Shown here: positions 53,274-62,022 of the stretch, piece by piece | How the letters are laid out: the number at the start of each line of letters is the position of its first letter | How positions within the stretch are numbered: the first letter of the stretch is position 1 | Origin: Mesorhizobium shangrilense | GTDB lineage: Bacteria > Pseudomonadota > Alphaproteobacteria > Rhizobiales > Rhizobiaceae | Assembly: GCF_040537815.1 (NCBI RefSeq) | Contig: NZ_JBEWSZ010000001.1 | Coordinates: forward strand, 2,666,001-2,730,000 | Length of the DNA stretch: 64,000 nucleotides | Direction of reading: 5' to 3' | Position numbers and translations under genes: made by a program | Notes under the pieces: generated by a model | The model's database searches: none | Seen by the model: only the letters and a program-made list of their open reading frames with translations | What the model was told of the DNA's origin: nothing

Positions 53274-54929
53274 ATGCCAAAGCATTTCAGGATGATCGAC
53301 GCCGCTCGCAGACATCTCACCGCAATCGAAAATTCCGCTGTCGACGAATTGCTGGCCGGCAGGATCGACCGGCGCGATTTCCTGCGCCACGGCAGCATGC
53401 TTGGCCTCTCGCTGCCCTTCCTGGGCAGCTTTGTCGCCGCCGCTGGCCTCGGCACACAGCAGGCTCGTGCCGAAGGCAAGCCGGGCGGTACCGTGCGCGC
53501 CGGCGTGGCCACACCCGGCGGCGCCATCGATCCCGTCACCTATTATGACAGCGGCAGCTACCAGCTGGTTTTCCAGACCGCCGAGTTTCTCTGCGTCACG
53601 CAGCCGGATCTCACCCTGAAGCCGGTGCTGGCGGAGAGCTGGTCGCCGAACGAGGACGGAAGTGTGTGGACCTTCAAGCTGCGCAAGGGCGTGAAGTTCC
53701 ACAATGGCGAGGACTTCAAGGCCGACGATGTCGTCACTACCTTCGACCGGCTGGCCGATCCCAATGGCGCCTCGAACGCGCTTTCGGTGTTCAAGGGCCT
53801 GCTGTCGAAGGGCGGCACAAGGAAGGTCGACGACCACACCGTCGCTTTCCATCTCGATGCGCCGAACGGCAACTTTCCCTATTCGGTGTCGATCGACAAC
53901 TACAACGCCGTGATCCTGCCGGCGAGCTACAAGGGCGACTACGAAAAGACCTTCGAGGGCACCGGGCCGTTCCGGCTGGAGACCTACACGCCGAAGGTCG
54001 GCGCGACCTTCATCCGCAACCCAGACTATTGGGGCGAGAAGGCGCTGCCCGACCGGCTCGAATTCAAGTTCTACGGCGACGTGCAGCCGCGAATCCTGGC
54101 GTTGCAGGCCGGCGAGGTCGACATTCTCGACGCCATTCCGCTCGATGTCAGCCAGGTCGTGCTCAACAGCCCCGACATCACCGTGCTGCGCGTCGCTTCG
54201 ACCGCGCACCGGCAGTTGCACATGCGCTGCGATATGGCGCCGTTCACCGACAAGCGCGTGCGCCAGGCGCTGGCGCTATGCATCGAGCGCTCCAAGCTGG
54301 TCGATGGCCTGTGCCGCGGCATGGCCGCGACCGGCAATGACAGCCCGTTCGCGCCGGCCTTCCCGTCGACCGACAAGGCAGTGCCGCAACGCGTGCAGGA
54401 CATAGCCAAGGCCAAGCGGCTCATGGAAGCAGCCGGCCTTGCGGATGGGTTCGACATCACCCTGACAACGCTGCGCTATTCGGACATTCCGGGCTACGCA
54501 CAGCTGTTCCAGAACTTCGCCAAGCAGATCGGTGCACGCATTTCGCTCAACATCGAGGACCAGGACAAATATTACGGCAAGGCGGTCTTCGGCCAGTCGG
54601 ATTGGCTGGACAGCCCGCTCGGCATCACCGACTACGCGCACCGCAGCGTGCCGAACGTGTTCCTGAAGAGCCCGCTGGTCAGCGACGGCCCCTGGAACGC
54701 GGCGCATTTCAAGAGTTCCGCCTATGACGGCATGGTCACAAGCTATCTGAAGGCGCTCGACATCGGCGCGCAGCGCACGGCAGCCTCCGACATCCAAAAA
54801 CTGCTGCTCGACGAAACGCCTGTCATTTTCAGCTATTTCCCCGATCTGCTGGTGCCGGTGCGCAAGAATGTCAGCGGCTTGCCGCCGATTGCCGCGGGGC
54901 TGCTGCTCGATCGCGTATCCATAGGCTGA
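53274..54929 (+). CDS. Tat-exported ABC peptide/opine-type substrate-binding protein, second copy
   Basis: 551-residue SBP_bac_5 protein, paralogous over its whole length to the one at 46617. Tat signal with RIDRRDFLRHGSMLGLSLPF and cleavage likely after ARAEG. Mature motifs LAESWSPNEDGSVWTFKLRKGVKFH and GTGPFRLETYTPKVGATF. ATG 53274 behind GAGGAATGCAGCC; the open frame upstream is antisense to lysR. No permease or ATPase follows, so it probably docks on the importer at 48354-52217 and widens its ligand range. Confidence 0.92.
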   Translation: MPKHFRMIDAARRHLTAIENSAVDELLAGRIDRRDFLRHGSMLGLSLPFLGSFVAAAGLGTQQARAEGKPGGTVRAGVATPGGAIDPVTYYDSGSYQLVFQTAEFLCVTQPDLTLKPVLAESWSPNEDGSVWTFKLRKGVKFHNGEDFKADDVVTTFDRLADPNGASNALSVFKGLLSKGGTRKVDDHTVAFHLDAPNGNFPYSVSIDNYNAVILPASYKGDYEKTFEGTGPFRLETYTPKVGATFIRNPDYWGEKALPDRLEFKFYGDVQPRILALQAGEVDILDAIPLDVSQVVLNSPDITVLRVASTAHRQLHMRCDMAPFTDKRVRQALALCIERSKLVDGLCRGMAATGNDSPFAPAFPSTDKAVPQRVQDIAKAKRLMEAAGLADGFDITLTTLRYSDIPGYAQLFQNFAKQIGARISLNIEDQDKYYGKAVFGQSDWLDSPLGITDYAHRSVPNVFLKSPLVSDGPWNAAHFKSSAYDGMVTSYLKALDIGAQRTAASDIQKLLLDETPVIFSYFPDLLVPVRKNVSGLPPIAAGLLLDRVSIG

Positions 54930-54931
54930 TC

Positions 54932-55816
54932 GTGCCCAAGCGCGCGATCTCAACGACAAGAAAACGGGAGGCCACCATTCGCAAGCCCCATCTACGCGGT
55001 CGTGGGCCGCATTTTCCCTTGCTCGACAGCATCACCCAATATGATTTCGAGCCAGGCTATGTCGCCTTCACCATGCCCATGCGGAAGCGGCTGCGCGTGC
55101 AGGTGGGATCGATGATCGTGGCCGACACGACCAAAGCGCTGGTGCTCTACGAATCCGATCATCTGCCGGTCTACTATTTCCCGATGAGCGACGTGCGCGA
55201 GGAGTTCCTGCTGCCGAGCAGGACGACGACCGAGAGCCCGTTCAAGGGCGTCGCCACGCACTATTCGCTGAACACCGGTATCACGCTGGTCGAGGACGCC
55301 GTGTGGCGTTACCTCGATCCGGTCAAGGGCTGCCCGCCACTATCGGACTACATGTCCTTCTATTGGCCCAAGATGACGCATTGGTACGAGGAGGACGAGG
55401 AGATTTTCGTCCATGCCCGCGATCCGTTCCGGCGCGTCGACTGCCTGCCGTCGTCGCGGCGGGTGCAGGTCATTCTCGACGGCGAGCAGGTGGCGGATTC
55501 ACGCCGCGGCGTGTTCCTGTTCGAGACCGGCCATCCGGTGCGCCACTACCTGCCGATCTCCGATACACGGCTCGATATGTTTGCGCCCAGCCGCTACATC
55601 TCGCGCTGCCCCTACAAGGGCATCTCCAACTACTATCATGTGACGACGAGCGCCAAGCGCCATGAGAACCTCGTCTGGTATTATCCTGAGCCGGTTCATG
55701 AAGCAGAGCGCATCAAGGGGTTGGTGTGCTTCCATCACGAACTGGTCGACAAGATCATCGTCGACGGCGTCGAAATACCGAAGGAAGCCACGGCCGCGTC
55801 GGACGGCTATTTCTGA
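54932..55816 (+). CDS. Protein with two DUF427 domains
   Basis: 294 residues. Two copies of a DUF427-type beta domain: residues 40-140 (RVQVGSMIVADTTKALVLYE, HLPVYYFPMSDVREEFLLPS, SPFKGVATHYSL) and residues 165-285 (RVQVILDGEQVADSRRGVFLFE, HPVRHYLPISDTRLDMFAPS, CPYKGISNYYHV). Function of the family is unknown. It starts 3 nt after the binding-protein stop (GTG 54932, poor ribosome site); an alternative is ATT 54977 with GGGAGG five bases before it, giving a protein that starts at IRKPHLRGRG. Co-transcription with the binding protein suggests a link to the same substrate. Confidence 0.82.
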   Translation: MPKRAISTTRKREATIRKPHLRGRGPHFPLLDSITQYDFEPGYVAFTMPMRKRLRVQVGSMIVADTTKALVLYESDHLPVYYFPMSDVREEFLLPSRTTTESPFKGVATHYSLNTGITLVEDAVWRYLDPVKGCPPLSDYMSFYWPKMTHWYEEDEEIFVHARDPFRRVDCLPSSRRVQVILDGEQVADSRRGVFLFETGHPVRHYLPISDTRLDMFAPSRYISRCPYKGISNYYHVTTSAKRHENLVWYYPEPVHEAERIKGLVCFHHELVDKIIVDGVEIPKEATAASDGYF

Positions 55817-56275
55817 GCATATCGCGCGCAGCCCAATGGGCGTTTCCGGTCCGGTCACGCGAACAATAGACACAACGCAAGTCCGGCCTGTAGATTCGAC
55901 AATCGACACGGCATTAGCCGTTGCGCGACATGAACGTTGGTATATATAATTTCATCCCATGAAAGCGGCTTCGGCGGTTGCGTTATTTGCCGAAACTGCA
56001 GCCGAGATCATGGGACATTGATGGCTCGCGGATTTCAGAGCACGGCAAAGCCTACCGAACAGTGGATTACTGCCCAGGCAGCGATCCATCGGCAGTCATG
56101 ACGCCGGCCCCTCCGGCACAACATCGTCATCACGGAACTGGGCACCATTTCGCTTGCACCAGCTTGAGCCGCGCGTGGGGAATGGCGCCAATGAGCTTGC
56201 GCAAACATCAGTCATCACAAAACAAAAAACGCAGGACGGGAACGAACGATAAACCCAGCTTGAAGGAGAACAAGC
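55817..56275 (+). promoter_or_regulatory. Long leader region of the TMAO/betaine importer operon
   Basis: 459 bp with no credible gene. It has an AT-rich promoter-like block (TTGCGC at 55921, 18 nt, TATAAT at 55945-55950), an extended hairpin at 55955-56015 and then about 260 nt of leader before the AAGGAG ribosome site at 56263-56268. Another promoter nearer the gene cannot be excluded. Confidence 0.5.
55955..56015 (+). promoter_or_regulatory. Extended RNA hairpin at the predicted transcript start
   Basis: Nested exact complements: TCCCATGA (55955-55962) with TCATGGGA (56008-56015), CGGCT (55966-55970) with AGCCG (56000-56004), and TCGGC (55971-55975) with GCCGA (55089+900, i.e. 55989-55993). 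That gives 18 base pairs with small internal loops and a 13-nt terminal loop. It begins about 5 nt after the TATAAT box, so it would form the very 5' end of the mRNA. Confidence 0.5.
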
Positions 56276-57250
56276 ATGTCAATTCGGAGCCATCTATCGA
56301 CATTATCGATCGGCGCTTTCGCGCTCGCCGCCGCCAGCCTGTCAATGTCAGCCGCTCATGCCGCGGCACCCGAATCCAACGACCCCATCAAGATCGCGCT
56401 GTTCGACTGGACCAGCGTCAATCTCAACGCCAGGATCCTTGGCGGCATCCTGGAAAAGCTCGGCTACGCGGTTGAATATCCGACCGCGGACTATCTCTCC
56501 AGCCTGACCACCGGCCTCACCAATGGTGACCTCGATGTCGGCATGGAATTCTGGGATACGACCGCCGGCGAGGCCATGAAGGCGTCCGATGCGACCGGGC
56601 AGACCGAACGCCTTGGCAAGCTCGGCCCCAAGGCCAAGGAGGAGTGGTGGTTTCCCGAGTACATGAAGGAGAAGTGCCCGGGCTTGCCCAATTGGGAAGC
56701 GCTGAAGGACCCGAAATGCGCCGAGGCCTTCTCGACCGCGGAGACGGCGCCGAAGGGCCGCTATCTCGGTGGTCCGGTGACCTGGGAAGGCTTTGACGAC
56801 GAGCGTGTCGAAGCGCTGAAATTGCCCTTCACCGTCATTCATGCCGGCACCGACGCGGCGATGTTCGCGGAACTCGATTCAGCCTATCAACGCAAGGCGC
56901 CGATCATGCTGTGGATCTATTCGCCGCACTGGGCGCCGGCCAAGTACAAGGGCGAATGGGTTGAATTCCCCGAATACACGCCCGAGTGCTACAACGACCC
57001 GAAATGGGGCGTGAACCCCGACGCCAAATATGACTGCGGCAAGCCGCATGGCGAGATCTGGAAATACTCCTGGTCCGGCATGAAGGACAAATGGCCGGTC
57101 GCCTACAAGGTGGCGAAGAACTACACGATCGACACCGACGAACTCAACAAGATGAGCGGCGAGGTCGATCTCGACGGCAAGAAGCCGGAAGAAGTCGCCG
57201 CCGCCTGGATCGCCGCCCACGAGGCCGACTGGAAAGCCTGGGCGCAGTAG
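56276..57250 (+). CDS. Periplasmic substrate-binding protein for TMAO/glycine betaine-type quaternary amines (TmoX-like)
   Basis: 324-residue OpuAC/ProX-class binding protein. Signal peptide MSIRSHLSTLSIGAFALAAA with cleavage near AHAA, then IKIALFDWTSVNLNARILGGILEKLG, DVGMEFWDTTAGEAM and a Trp-rich set (EEWWFPEY, PVTWEGF, IYSPHWAPAKY, YSWSGMKDKWP) able to form the aromatic box that holds quaternary or N-oxide groups. Next to a monooxygenase that makes TMAO, so TMAO is a likely ligand; betaine or choline remain possible. ATG 56276 behind AAGGAG. Confidence 0.88.
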   Translation: MSIRSHLSTLSIGAFALAAASLSMSAAHAAAPESNDPIKIALFDWTSVNLNARILGGILEKLGYAVEYPTADYLSSLTTGLTNGDLDVGMEFWDTTAGEAMKASDATGQTERLGKLGPKAKEEWWFPEYMKEKCPGLPNWEALKDPKCAEAFSTAETAPKGRYLGGPVTWEGFDDERVEALKLPFTVIHAGTDAAMFAELDSAYQRKAPIMLWIYSPHWAPAKYKGEWVEFPEYTPECYNDPKWGVNPDAKYDCGKPHGEIWKYSWSGMKDKWPVAYKVAKNYTIDTDELNKMSGEVDLDGKKPEEVAAAWIAAHEADWKAWAQ

Positions 57251-57271
57251 TCATTCCCGACTGGAAATCGC

Positions 57272-57299
57272 GGGACCCGGCCGTCGGTGGCCGGGTCCC
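57272..57299 (+). promoter_or_regulatory. Stem-loop between binding-protein and ATPase genes
   Basis: Perfect 11-bp arms GGGACCCGGCC (57272-57282) and GGCCGGGTCCC (57289-57299), 6-nt loop, 21 nt after the binding-protein stop and 27 nt before the ATPase start. No U-tract. Confidence 0.8.
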
Positions 57300-57326
57300 T
57301 ATCCCATGTTCCAGAAGGACGATCGA

Positions 57327-58406
57327 ATGACGGACGAGGCTGAACAGGCGCCTGGATCCGCGGGCAAGGATGCCCGCCCGGTCAAGCTTGCCTGTCGAAA
57401 TGTATGGAAACTGTTCGGATCGAACGCGGCCAATTTCATCCGCCAGCGCGACGGCAAGGCGAGCGCGGCCGACGTCGCGGCGGCGGGGCTGGTCGGTGCG
57501 GTGCGCGCCGTCGATCTCGAAATCCGCCAGGGCGAGATCTTCATCATCATGGGCCTGTCCGGTTCCGGCAAGTCGACGCTGGTGCGCTGCATGTCCAGGC
57601 TGGTCGAGCCGACCCATGGCAAGGTCGAATTCGAAGGCAAGGACCTGCTCAAGATTTCCGATGCCTCGCTGATCGAGTTGCGGCGCCACCGGATGGGCAT
57701 GGTTTTCCAGAACTTTGCGCTTCTGCCGCATCTCAACGTGCTCGACAACATCGCCTTTCCATTGAGCATTCAGGGGCAAGACCGTGCTACACGCGAGGCA
57801 CGAGCGCGCGAAGTGATCGAGCTTGTCGGGCTGCGCGGCCGCGAGCATTTCTACCCGCGCGAGCTTTCCGGCGGCCAGCAGCAGCGTGTCGGCATCGCCC
57901 GCAGCCTGGCGACAAAACCGGAAATCTGGTTTCTCGACGAGCCATTCTCGGCGCTCGATCCGCTGATCCGTCGCGAGATGCAGGACGAATTGATGCGGTT
58001 GCAGACCATGCTGCACAAGACCATCGTCTTCATCACCCATGATTTCGACGAGGCGATAAGGCTCGCCGACCGCGTCGCCATCATGAAGGACGGCGAAGTC
58101 ATTCAGATCGGCACGCCGGAACAACTGGTGGTCAATCCGGCGACCGACTATGTCGCCGAATTCACCCGCGACGTCGACCGCGCCAAAGTGATCTCGGCGC
58201 GCAGCCTGATGCGGGCCTGCGACGGCTCGGAGCATGGCGGCACGGTGGCGCCGGACGCCAAGATCGCCAGCTTCTCTGCCGGCATCGTTGCAGCAGGCAA
58301 GCCCTTCGCGGTGGTCAACGGCACCGGCAAACCGATCGGCGAGGTGACGCCGCAAGCGGTGATCGACCTTCTGGCCGGCATTGATCGCGCGAGGGCCGGT
58401 GCATGA
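57327..58406 (+). CDS. ATPase of the TMAO/glycine betaine-type ABC importer
   Basis: 359-residue ProV-type ATPase. Walker A GLSGSGKST at residues 76-84, Q-loop VFQNFALLPHL, signature ELSGGQQQRVGIARSLA, Walker B IWFLDEPFSALDP, switch FITHDFDEAI, then a C-terminal regulatory region. An unusual insert of about 25 residues (GSNAANFIRQRDGKASAADV) precedes the first strand, as in other rhizobial/marine TMAO and betaine systems. ATG 57327 has AAGGAC upstream; the in-frame ATG 57306 lies right after the stem-loop and lacks a ribosome site. ATGA overlap with the permease. Confidence 0.93.
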   Translation: MTDEAEQAPGSAGKDARPVKLACRNVWKLFGSNAANFIRQRDGKASAADVAAAGLVGAVRAVDLEIRQGEIFIIMGLSGSGKSTLVRCMSRLVEPTHGKVEFEGKDLLKISDASLIELRRHRMGMVFQNFALLPHLNVLDNIAFPLSIQGQDRATREARAREVIELVGLRGREHFYPRELSGGQQQRVGIARSLATKPEIWFLDEPFSALDPLIRREMQDELMRLQTMLHKTIVFITHDFDEAIRLADRVAIMKDGEVIQIGTPEQLVVNPATDYVAEFTRDVDRAKVISARSLMRACDGSEHGGTVAPDAKIASFSAGIVAAGKPFAVVNGTGKPIGEVTPQAVIDLLAGIDRARAGA

Positions 58407-60388
58407 CGGTGACGGCGAGCGCCAGCGAAGCAAGATCGCGTCCGGCCCAGACCTGGTTGTTGCTGGTCTGGGCCCTGGCGCTTGCGGCTGTGCTGGTCGT
58501 GTTCCTGCTGCAGGACAGCCTGCCCTGGGCCGTGAACTATCCGGCCAGCGCGATCGTGCCGGTCGCCGACTGGGTCAGCGCGCTGATGGGGTGGATCAAG
58601 TCACACCTGTCCTGGCTGACCCGCTCGATCACGGCCGTGCTGGGCGTCCCGCTCGACTTCGCGCTCGATCTCCTGGCCAAGAACTTCAAGATCGGCCACG
58701 GCGCGGACGCCTATGTCCTGCCGCGCCTGTCCTGGGTCGGCGTCTGCGCCGCGGCTTTCCTCGCCGGTCATGCCGCCGGCGGCCGCAAGCTCGGCATGCT
58801 TGTTGGCGGTTGTTTCCTTTACATCGCGCTGTTCGGGCAATGGACCAGCGCCATGCTGACGCTGGCGCTGATCTTGATCGCGGTGCCCTTCTGTATCGTC
58901 ACCGGACTGTTCGCCGGCATCTGGGCATGGCGCAAGCCGTGGGCCGAAAGGCTTGTCGTCTCCCCAGCGCTCGACCTGATGCAGACGATCCCGACCTTCG
59001 CCTATCTGATCCCGATGCTGCTGCTGTTCGGCAACAGCCCAGTGTCTGCAATGATCGCAACCGCCATCTTCGCCACGCCGCCGATGGTGCGGGCGACGAT
59101 GCTCGGCCTGTCGCGAGTGCCGACCGAGATCGACGATTTCAGCGAGATGGCCGGCTGCACGGCGCGGCAAAAACTGTGGCGAGTATTGCTTCCTTCAGCG
59201 CGACCGGCGCTGATGGTCGGCGTCAACCAGGTCATTATGCTGGCGCTGAACATGGTGATCATCGCCTCGATGATCGGCGCCGGCGGCCTCGGCTACGACG
59301 TGCTCTTGGCGTTGCGCGCACTGAAGGTCGGCGAAGCCATGGAAGCCGGCCTTGCCATCGTGGCGCTCGCCATCGCGCTCGACCGGCTGAGCCAGGCCAT
59401 CGCGCACAAGCAGGCAAAGGGCCATGTCCATCAGGAAGCGAACCCGGGCATCTGGCGGCGCTACCCCACTCTGACGCTGGCCATCGCCATACTCGCCACC
59501 ACCACGCTGCTTGGCCTGTTCGTGCCGGCCTTCGCGGCAGTGCCGAAAGCGATCACCTTCACCACCGCGCCGCTGTGGAAGGCGGCGGTGAACTGGGTGA
59601 CGATCAACTTCTTCGACACGATCGAAGCGTTTCGCGTGGCGCTCATCCTCAACGTGCTGAATCCGCTGCGCGCCTTTTGCGAGGGGTTTCCGTGGTTGGG
59701 CGCGGTGTTCCTGCTTGGCCTTGCCGGCTATCAGCTCTCCGGCCTGCGCCTGGCTGCCCTCGTCGCCGGATTGACCGCCTTCTGCGCCGTCACCGGCCTG
59801 TGGGAAAAGACCATGGCGACGGTCTATCTCTGCGGCATCTCCGCCTTCATCGCATGCCTGATCGGCATTCCGATCGGGCTGATGGCCGCGCGCAGCGACC
59901 GCTTCGAGAAGATCGTCTCGCCGATCATCGACACGCTGCAGGTGCTGCCGTCCTTCTGCTTCATCATTCCGGTGGTGATGCTGTTTCGGGTCGGCGACGT
60001 CACCGCCATGATCGCCACAATCGCCTTCGCCGTGGTGCCTGCGATCCGCTACACCAATCACGGCATCCGGCAGGTGCCGCCAGCGCTGATCGAGGCTGCA
60101 AAGGTGTCGGGCTGCACGCCGCGCCAGACCTTCTTTCGCGTGCAGCTGCCGCTAGCGCTGCCGGAGATCATGCTCGGCGTCAACCAGACGATCCTGATGG
60201 CACTGGCGATGATCATCATCTGCGCCATGGTCGGCACGCGCGATCTTGGCCAGGAGGTGTTCATCGCGCTGTCCAAGGCCGATTCCGGCCGTGGCATCGT
60301 CGCGGGTCTCGCCATCGCCTTCATCGGCATCGTCGCCGACAGGCTGTTCAACGCCTGGACGGCGAAGGCCAGGAAAAGGTTGGGATAG
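58403..60388 (+). CDS. Double-length permease of the TMAO/glycine betaine-type ABC importer
   Basis: 661 residues: two BPD_transp_1 (ProW-type) membrane domains in one chain. Domain 1 has the loop VPTEIDDFSEMAGCTARQKLWRVLLPSARPALMVGVNQ near residue 240, domain 2 the matching VPPALIEAAKVSGCTPRQTFFRVQLPLALPEIMLGVNQ near residue 560; about 14-16 membrane segments in total. The fused form is known for TMAO-specific TmoXWV importers and some choline systems, whereas ProW is a single domain. Start at ATG 58403 overlapping the ATPase stop. Confidence 0.92.
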   Translation: MTVTASASEARSRPAQTWLLLVWALALAAVLVVFLLQDSLPWAVNYPASAIVPVADWVSALMGWIKSHLSWLTRSITAVLGVPLDFALDLLAKNFKIGHGADAYVLPRLSWVGVCAAAFLAGHAAGGRKLGMLVGGCFLYIALFGQWTSAMLTLALILIAVPFCIVTGLFAGIWAWRKPWAERLVVSPALDLMQTIPTFAYLIPMLLLFGNSPVSAMIATAIFATPPMVRATMLGLSRVPTEIDDFSEMAGCTARQKLWRVLLPSARPALMVGVNQVIMLALNMVIIASMIGAGGLGYDVLLALRALKVGEAMEAGLAIVALAIALDRLSQAIAHKQAKGHVHQEANPGIWRRYPTLTLAIAILATTTLLGLFVPAFAAVPKAITFTTAPLWKAAVNWVTINFFDTIEAFRVALILNVLNPLRAFCEGFPWLGAVFLLGLAGYQLSGLRLAALVAGLTAFCAVTGLWEKTMATVYLCGISAFIACLIGIPIGLMAARSDRFEKIVSPIIDTLQVLPSFCFIIPVVMLFRVGDVTAMIATIAFAVVPAIRYTNHGIRQVPPALIEAAKVSGCTPRQTFFRVQLPLALPEIMLGVNQTILMALAMIIICAMVGTRDLGQEVFIALSKADSGRGIVAGLAIAFIGIVADRLFNAWTAKARKRLG

Positions 60389-60403
60389 CCTGAGGCGCGA
60401 CGG

Positions 60404-61762
60404 CTATTCCGCCGCCACCCCTTTGACTTCCAGATAGCTCTCCATCGAATCGTCCAGCGCCTGCAGCCAGGGCGTATGGTGCAGCGGCGCCATGGTGCCG
60501 GTCATCAGCGAGCGGTAGGCGTGGTCGCGGAAGCTCATGATGTTTTCCATCTTGTGATGCTCCCACTCCATGAAGGTCTGGTTGACCGCCTCGACGTCGA
60601 AGCCAGGATAGTCGGTCTGGTCCATCAATTCCTTGGTGTAGTCGCCCTGGAACCAGATCATCTGCTCGGCATCCTCGAGCGTCTCCTCACGTGCGCGCCA
60701 TTTGGCGCCGTGTTCGGCCATCGCCTCGGCTGACGGCAGCTTGATGCGGCCCATGATGACATCGCGGGCGAACCAGGCCTGCGCGTCGAACATGTTGAAG
60801 GTGTAGAACTGGTCCTGCATGCCGATGTAGGAGAGTTGCGGGTTCTTCTCCCAGACGACGCCTTCATAGAGGTCCAGCGGCCACATGCGGTTGGCGGTCT
60901 TGAGTTTGAGATCGTCGGTGAGGAAGGGGAAGGAATGCAGATAGCCGGTGCACAGGATGATGGCATCGACATCCTTGGTTGAGCCGTCCTTGAAATGGGC
61001 GGCCTTGCCGACGACCTTCTGCAGCAGCGGCACCTCTTTCCAGTTTTCCGGCCACTTGAAGCCCATCGGCTTGGAGCGATAGCTGGAGGTGATCGACTTG
61101 GCGCCGTATTTGTAGCATTGCGATCCAATGTCCTCGGCCGAATACGAGCGGCCGATGATCAGTATGTCCTTGCCCTTGAACTCCATCGCATCGCGGAAAT
61201 CATGGCTGTGCAGGATGCGGCCATTGAAGGTCGAGAAACCCTCGAAATATGGCACGTTGGGCACCGAGAAATGCCCGGAGGCGACGACGACATTGTCGAA
61301 CTCTTCCGAATAGGTGACGTCGTTGGTGCGGTCATGCGCGGTGACGGTGAATTTCTTCGTCTCGTCCGAAAACGTCACCATGCGCACCGGACTGTTGAAG
61401 CGCACCCATTTGCGCAGGCCCGACTTCTCGACGCGGCCCTTGATGTAATCCCACAGCACCGCACGCGGCGGGTAGGAGCCGATCGGGCGGCCGAAATGCT
61501 CCTCGAAGGTGTAGTCGGCGAATTCCAGGCATTCCTTGGGTCCGTTGGACCAGAGGTAGCGGTACATCGAACCGTGCACGGGATCGCCATGTTCGTCGAG
61601 ACCGGTGCGCCAGGTATAATTCCACAGGCCACCCCAGTCGGACTGCTTCTCGAAACAGACGATCTCGGGGATGTCGGCCCCCTTGTCGGCCGCCGATTTG
61701 AAGGCCCTGAGCTGTGCCAGACCGGACGGTCCGGCCCCGATGATGGCAACGCGATTTTTCAT
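60404..61762 (-). CDS. tmm: Trimethylamine monooxygenase
   Basis: 452-residue class B flavin monooxygenase that oxidises trimethylamine to TMAO with NADPH and O2. FAD motif GAGPSG (residues 9-14), [20 protein letters not shown], the FMO motif [11 protein letters not shown] (179-189), NADPH motif [10 protein letters not shown] (204-213) with Tyr207, a residue known to matter in the Methylophaga enzyme, and [15 protein letters not shown] near the end. Length and motif order match bacterial Tmm closely. ATG 61762 behind GAGGAGG. It is convergent with the importer operon and divergent from an XRE-cupin regulator. Confidence 0.95.
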   Translation of the reverse strand: MKNRVAIIGAGPSGLAQLRAFKSAADKGADIPEIVCFEKQSDWGGLWNYTWRTGLDEHGDPVHGSMYRYLWSNGPKECLEFADYTFEEHFGRPIGSYPPRAVLWDYIKGRVEKSGLRKWVRFNSPVRMVTFSDETKKFTVTAHDRTNDVTYSEEFDNVVVASGHFSVPNVPYFEGFSTFNGRILHSHDFRDAMEFKGKDILIIGRSYSAEDIGSQCYKYGAKSITSSYRSKPMGFKWPENWKEVPLLQKVVGKAAHFKDGSTKDVDAIILCTGYLHSFPFLTDDLKLKTANRMWPLDLYEGVVWEKNPQLSYIGMQDQFYTFNMFDAQAWFARDVIMGRIKLPSAEAMAEHGAKWRAREETLEDAEQMIWFQGDYTKELMDQTDYPGFDVEAVNQTFMEWEHHKMENIMSFRDHAYRSLMTGTMAPLHHTPWLQALDDSMESYLEVKGVAAE

Positions 61763-61980
61763 TTCCGGGCCTCCTCTTTTTGATTTCCCCAGCGAAACAA
61801 ATTTCACTGACAGGACAGTAATTGGCCCTCCGGTGCTGTCAACAGGCATCTGCGGGAACAGCATTTGCGCGCAGCGGATTCCCGGCGAAAAAGCCGCCGC
61901 GACCGCAACCGCATGGCCGGGGCATGCGACACTAGATGGCTTGCCGTGGTGGTTGCGCTCCTGTATCGGCAGCGAATATG

Positions 61981-62011
61981 TTCACCTTGGGTGAAATAAA
62001 CCTTCAAGGTT
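61981..62011. promoter_or_regulatory. Two palindromes between tmm and the XRE-cupin gene
   Basis: TTCACC-TTG-GGTGAA (61981-61995) is a perfect inverted repeat, followed by AACCTT-C-AAGGTT (61999-62011). They end 11 bp before the regulator start codon, so binding would block the regulator and could act on tmm, whose start is 219 bp away. Confidence 0.6.
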
Positions 62012-62022
62012 CGGGGGGCGAC

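Noticed and set aside
58381..60393. 670-residue open frame on the plus strand in another frame over the permease gene
   Set aside because: The composition is arginine-, proline- and glycine-rich with no recognisable domain, while the overlapping frame encodes a clear double ProW-type permease. High GC leaves the shadow frame open by chance.
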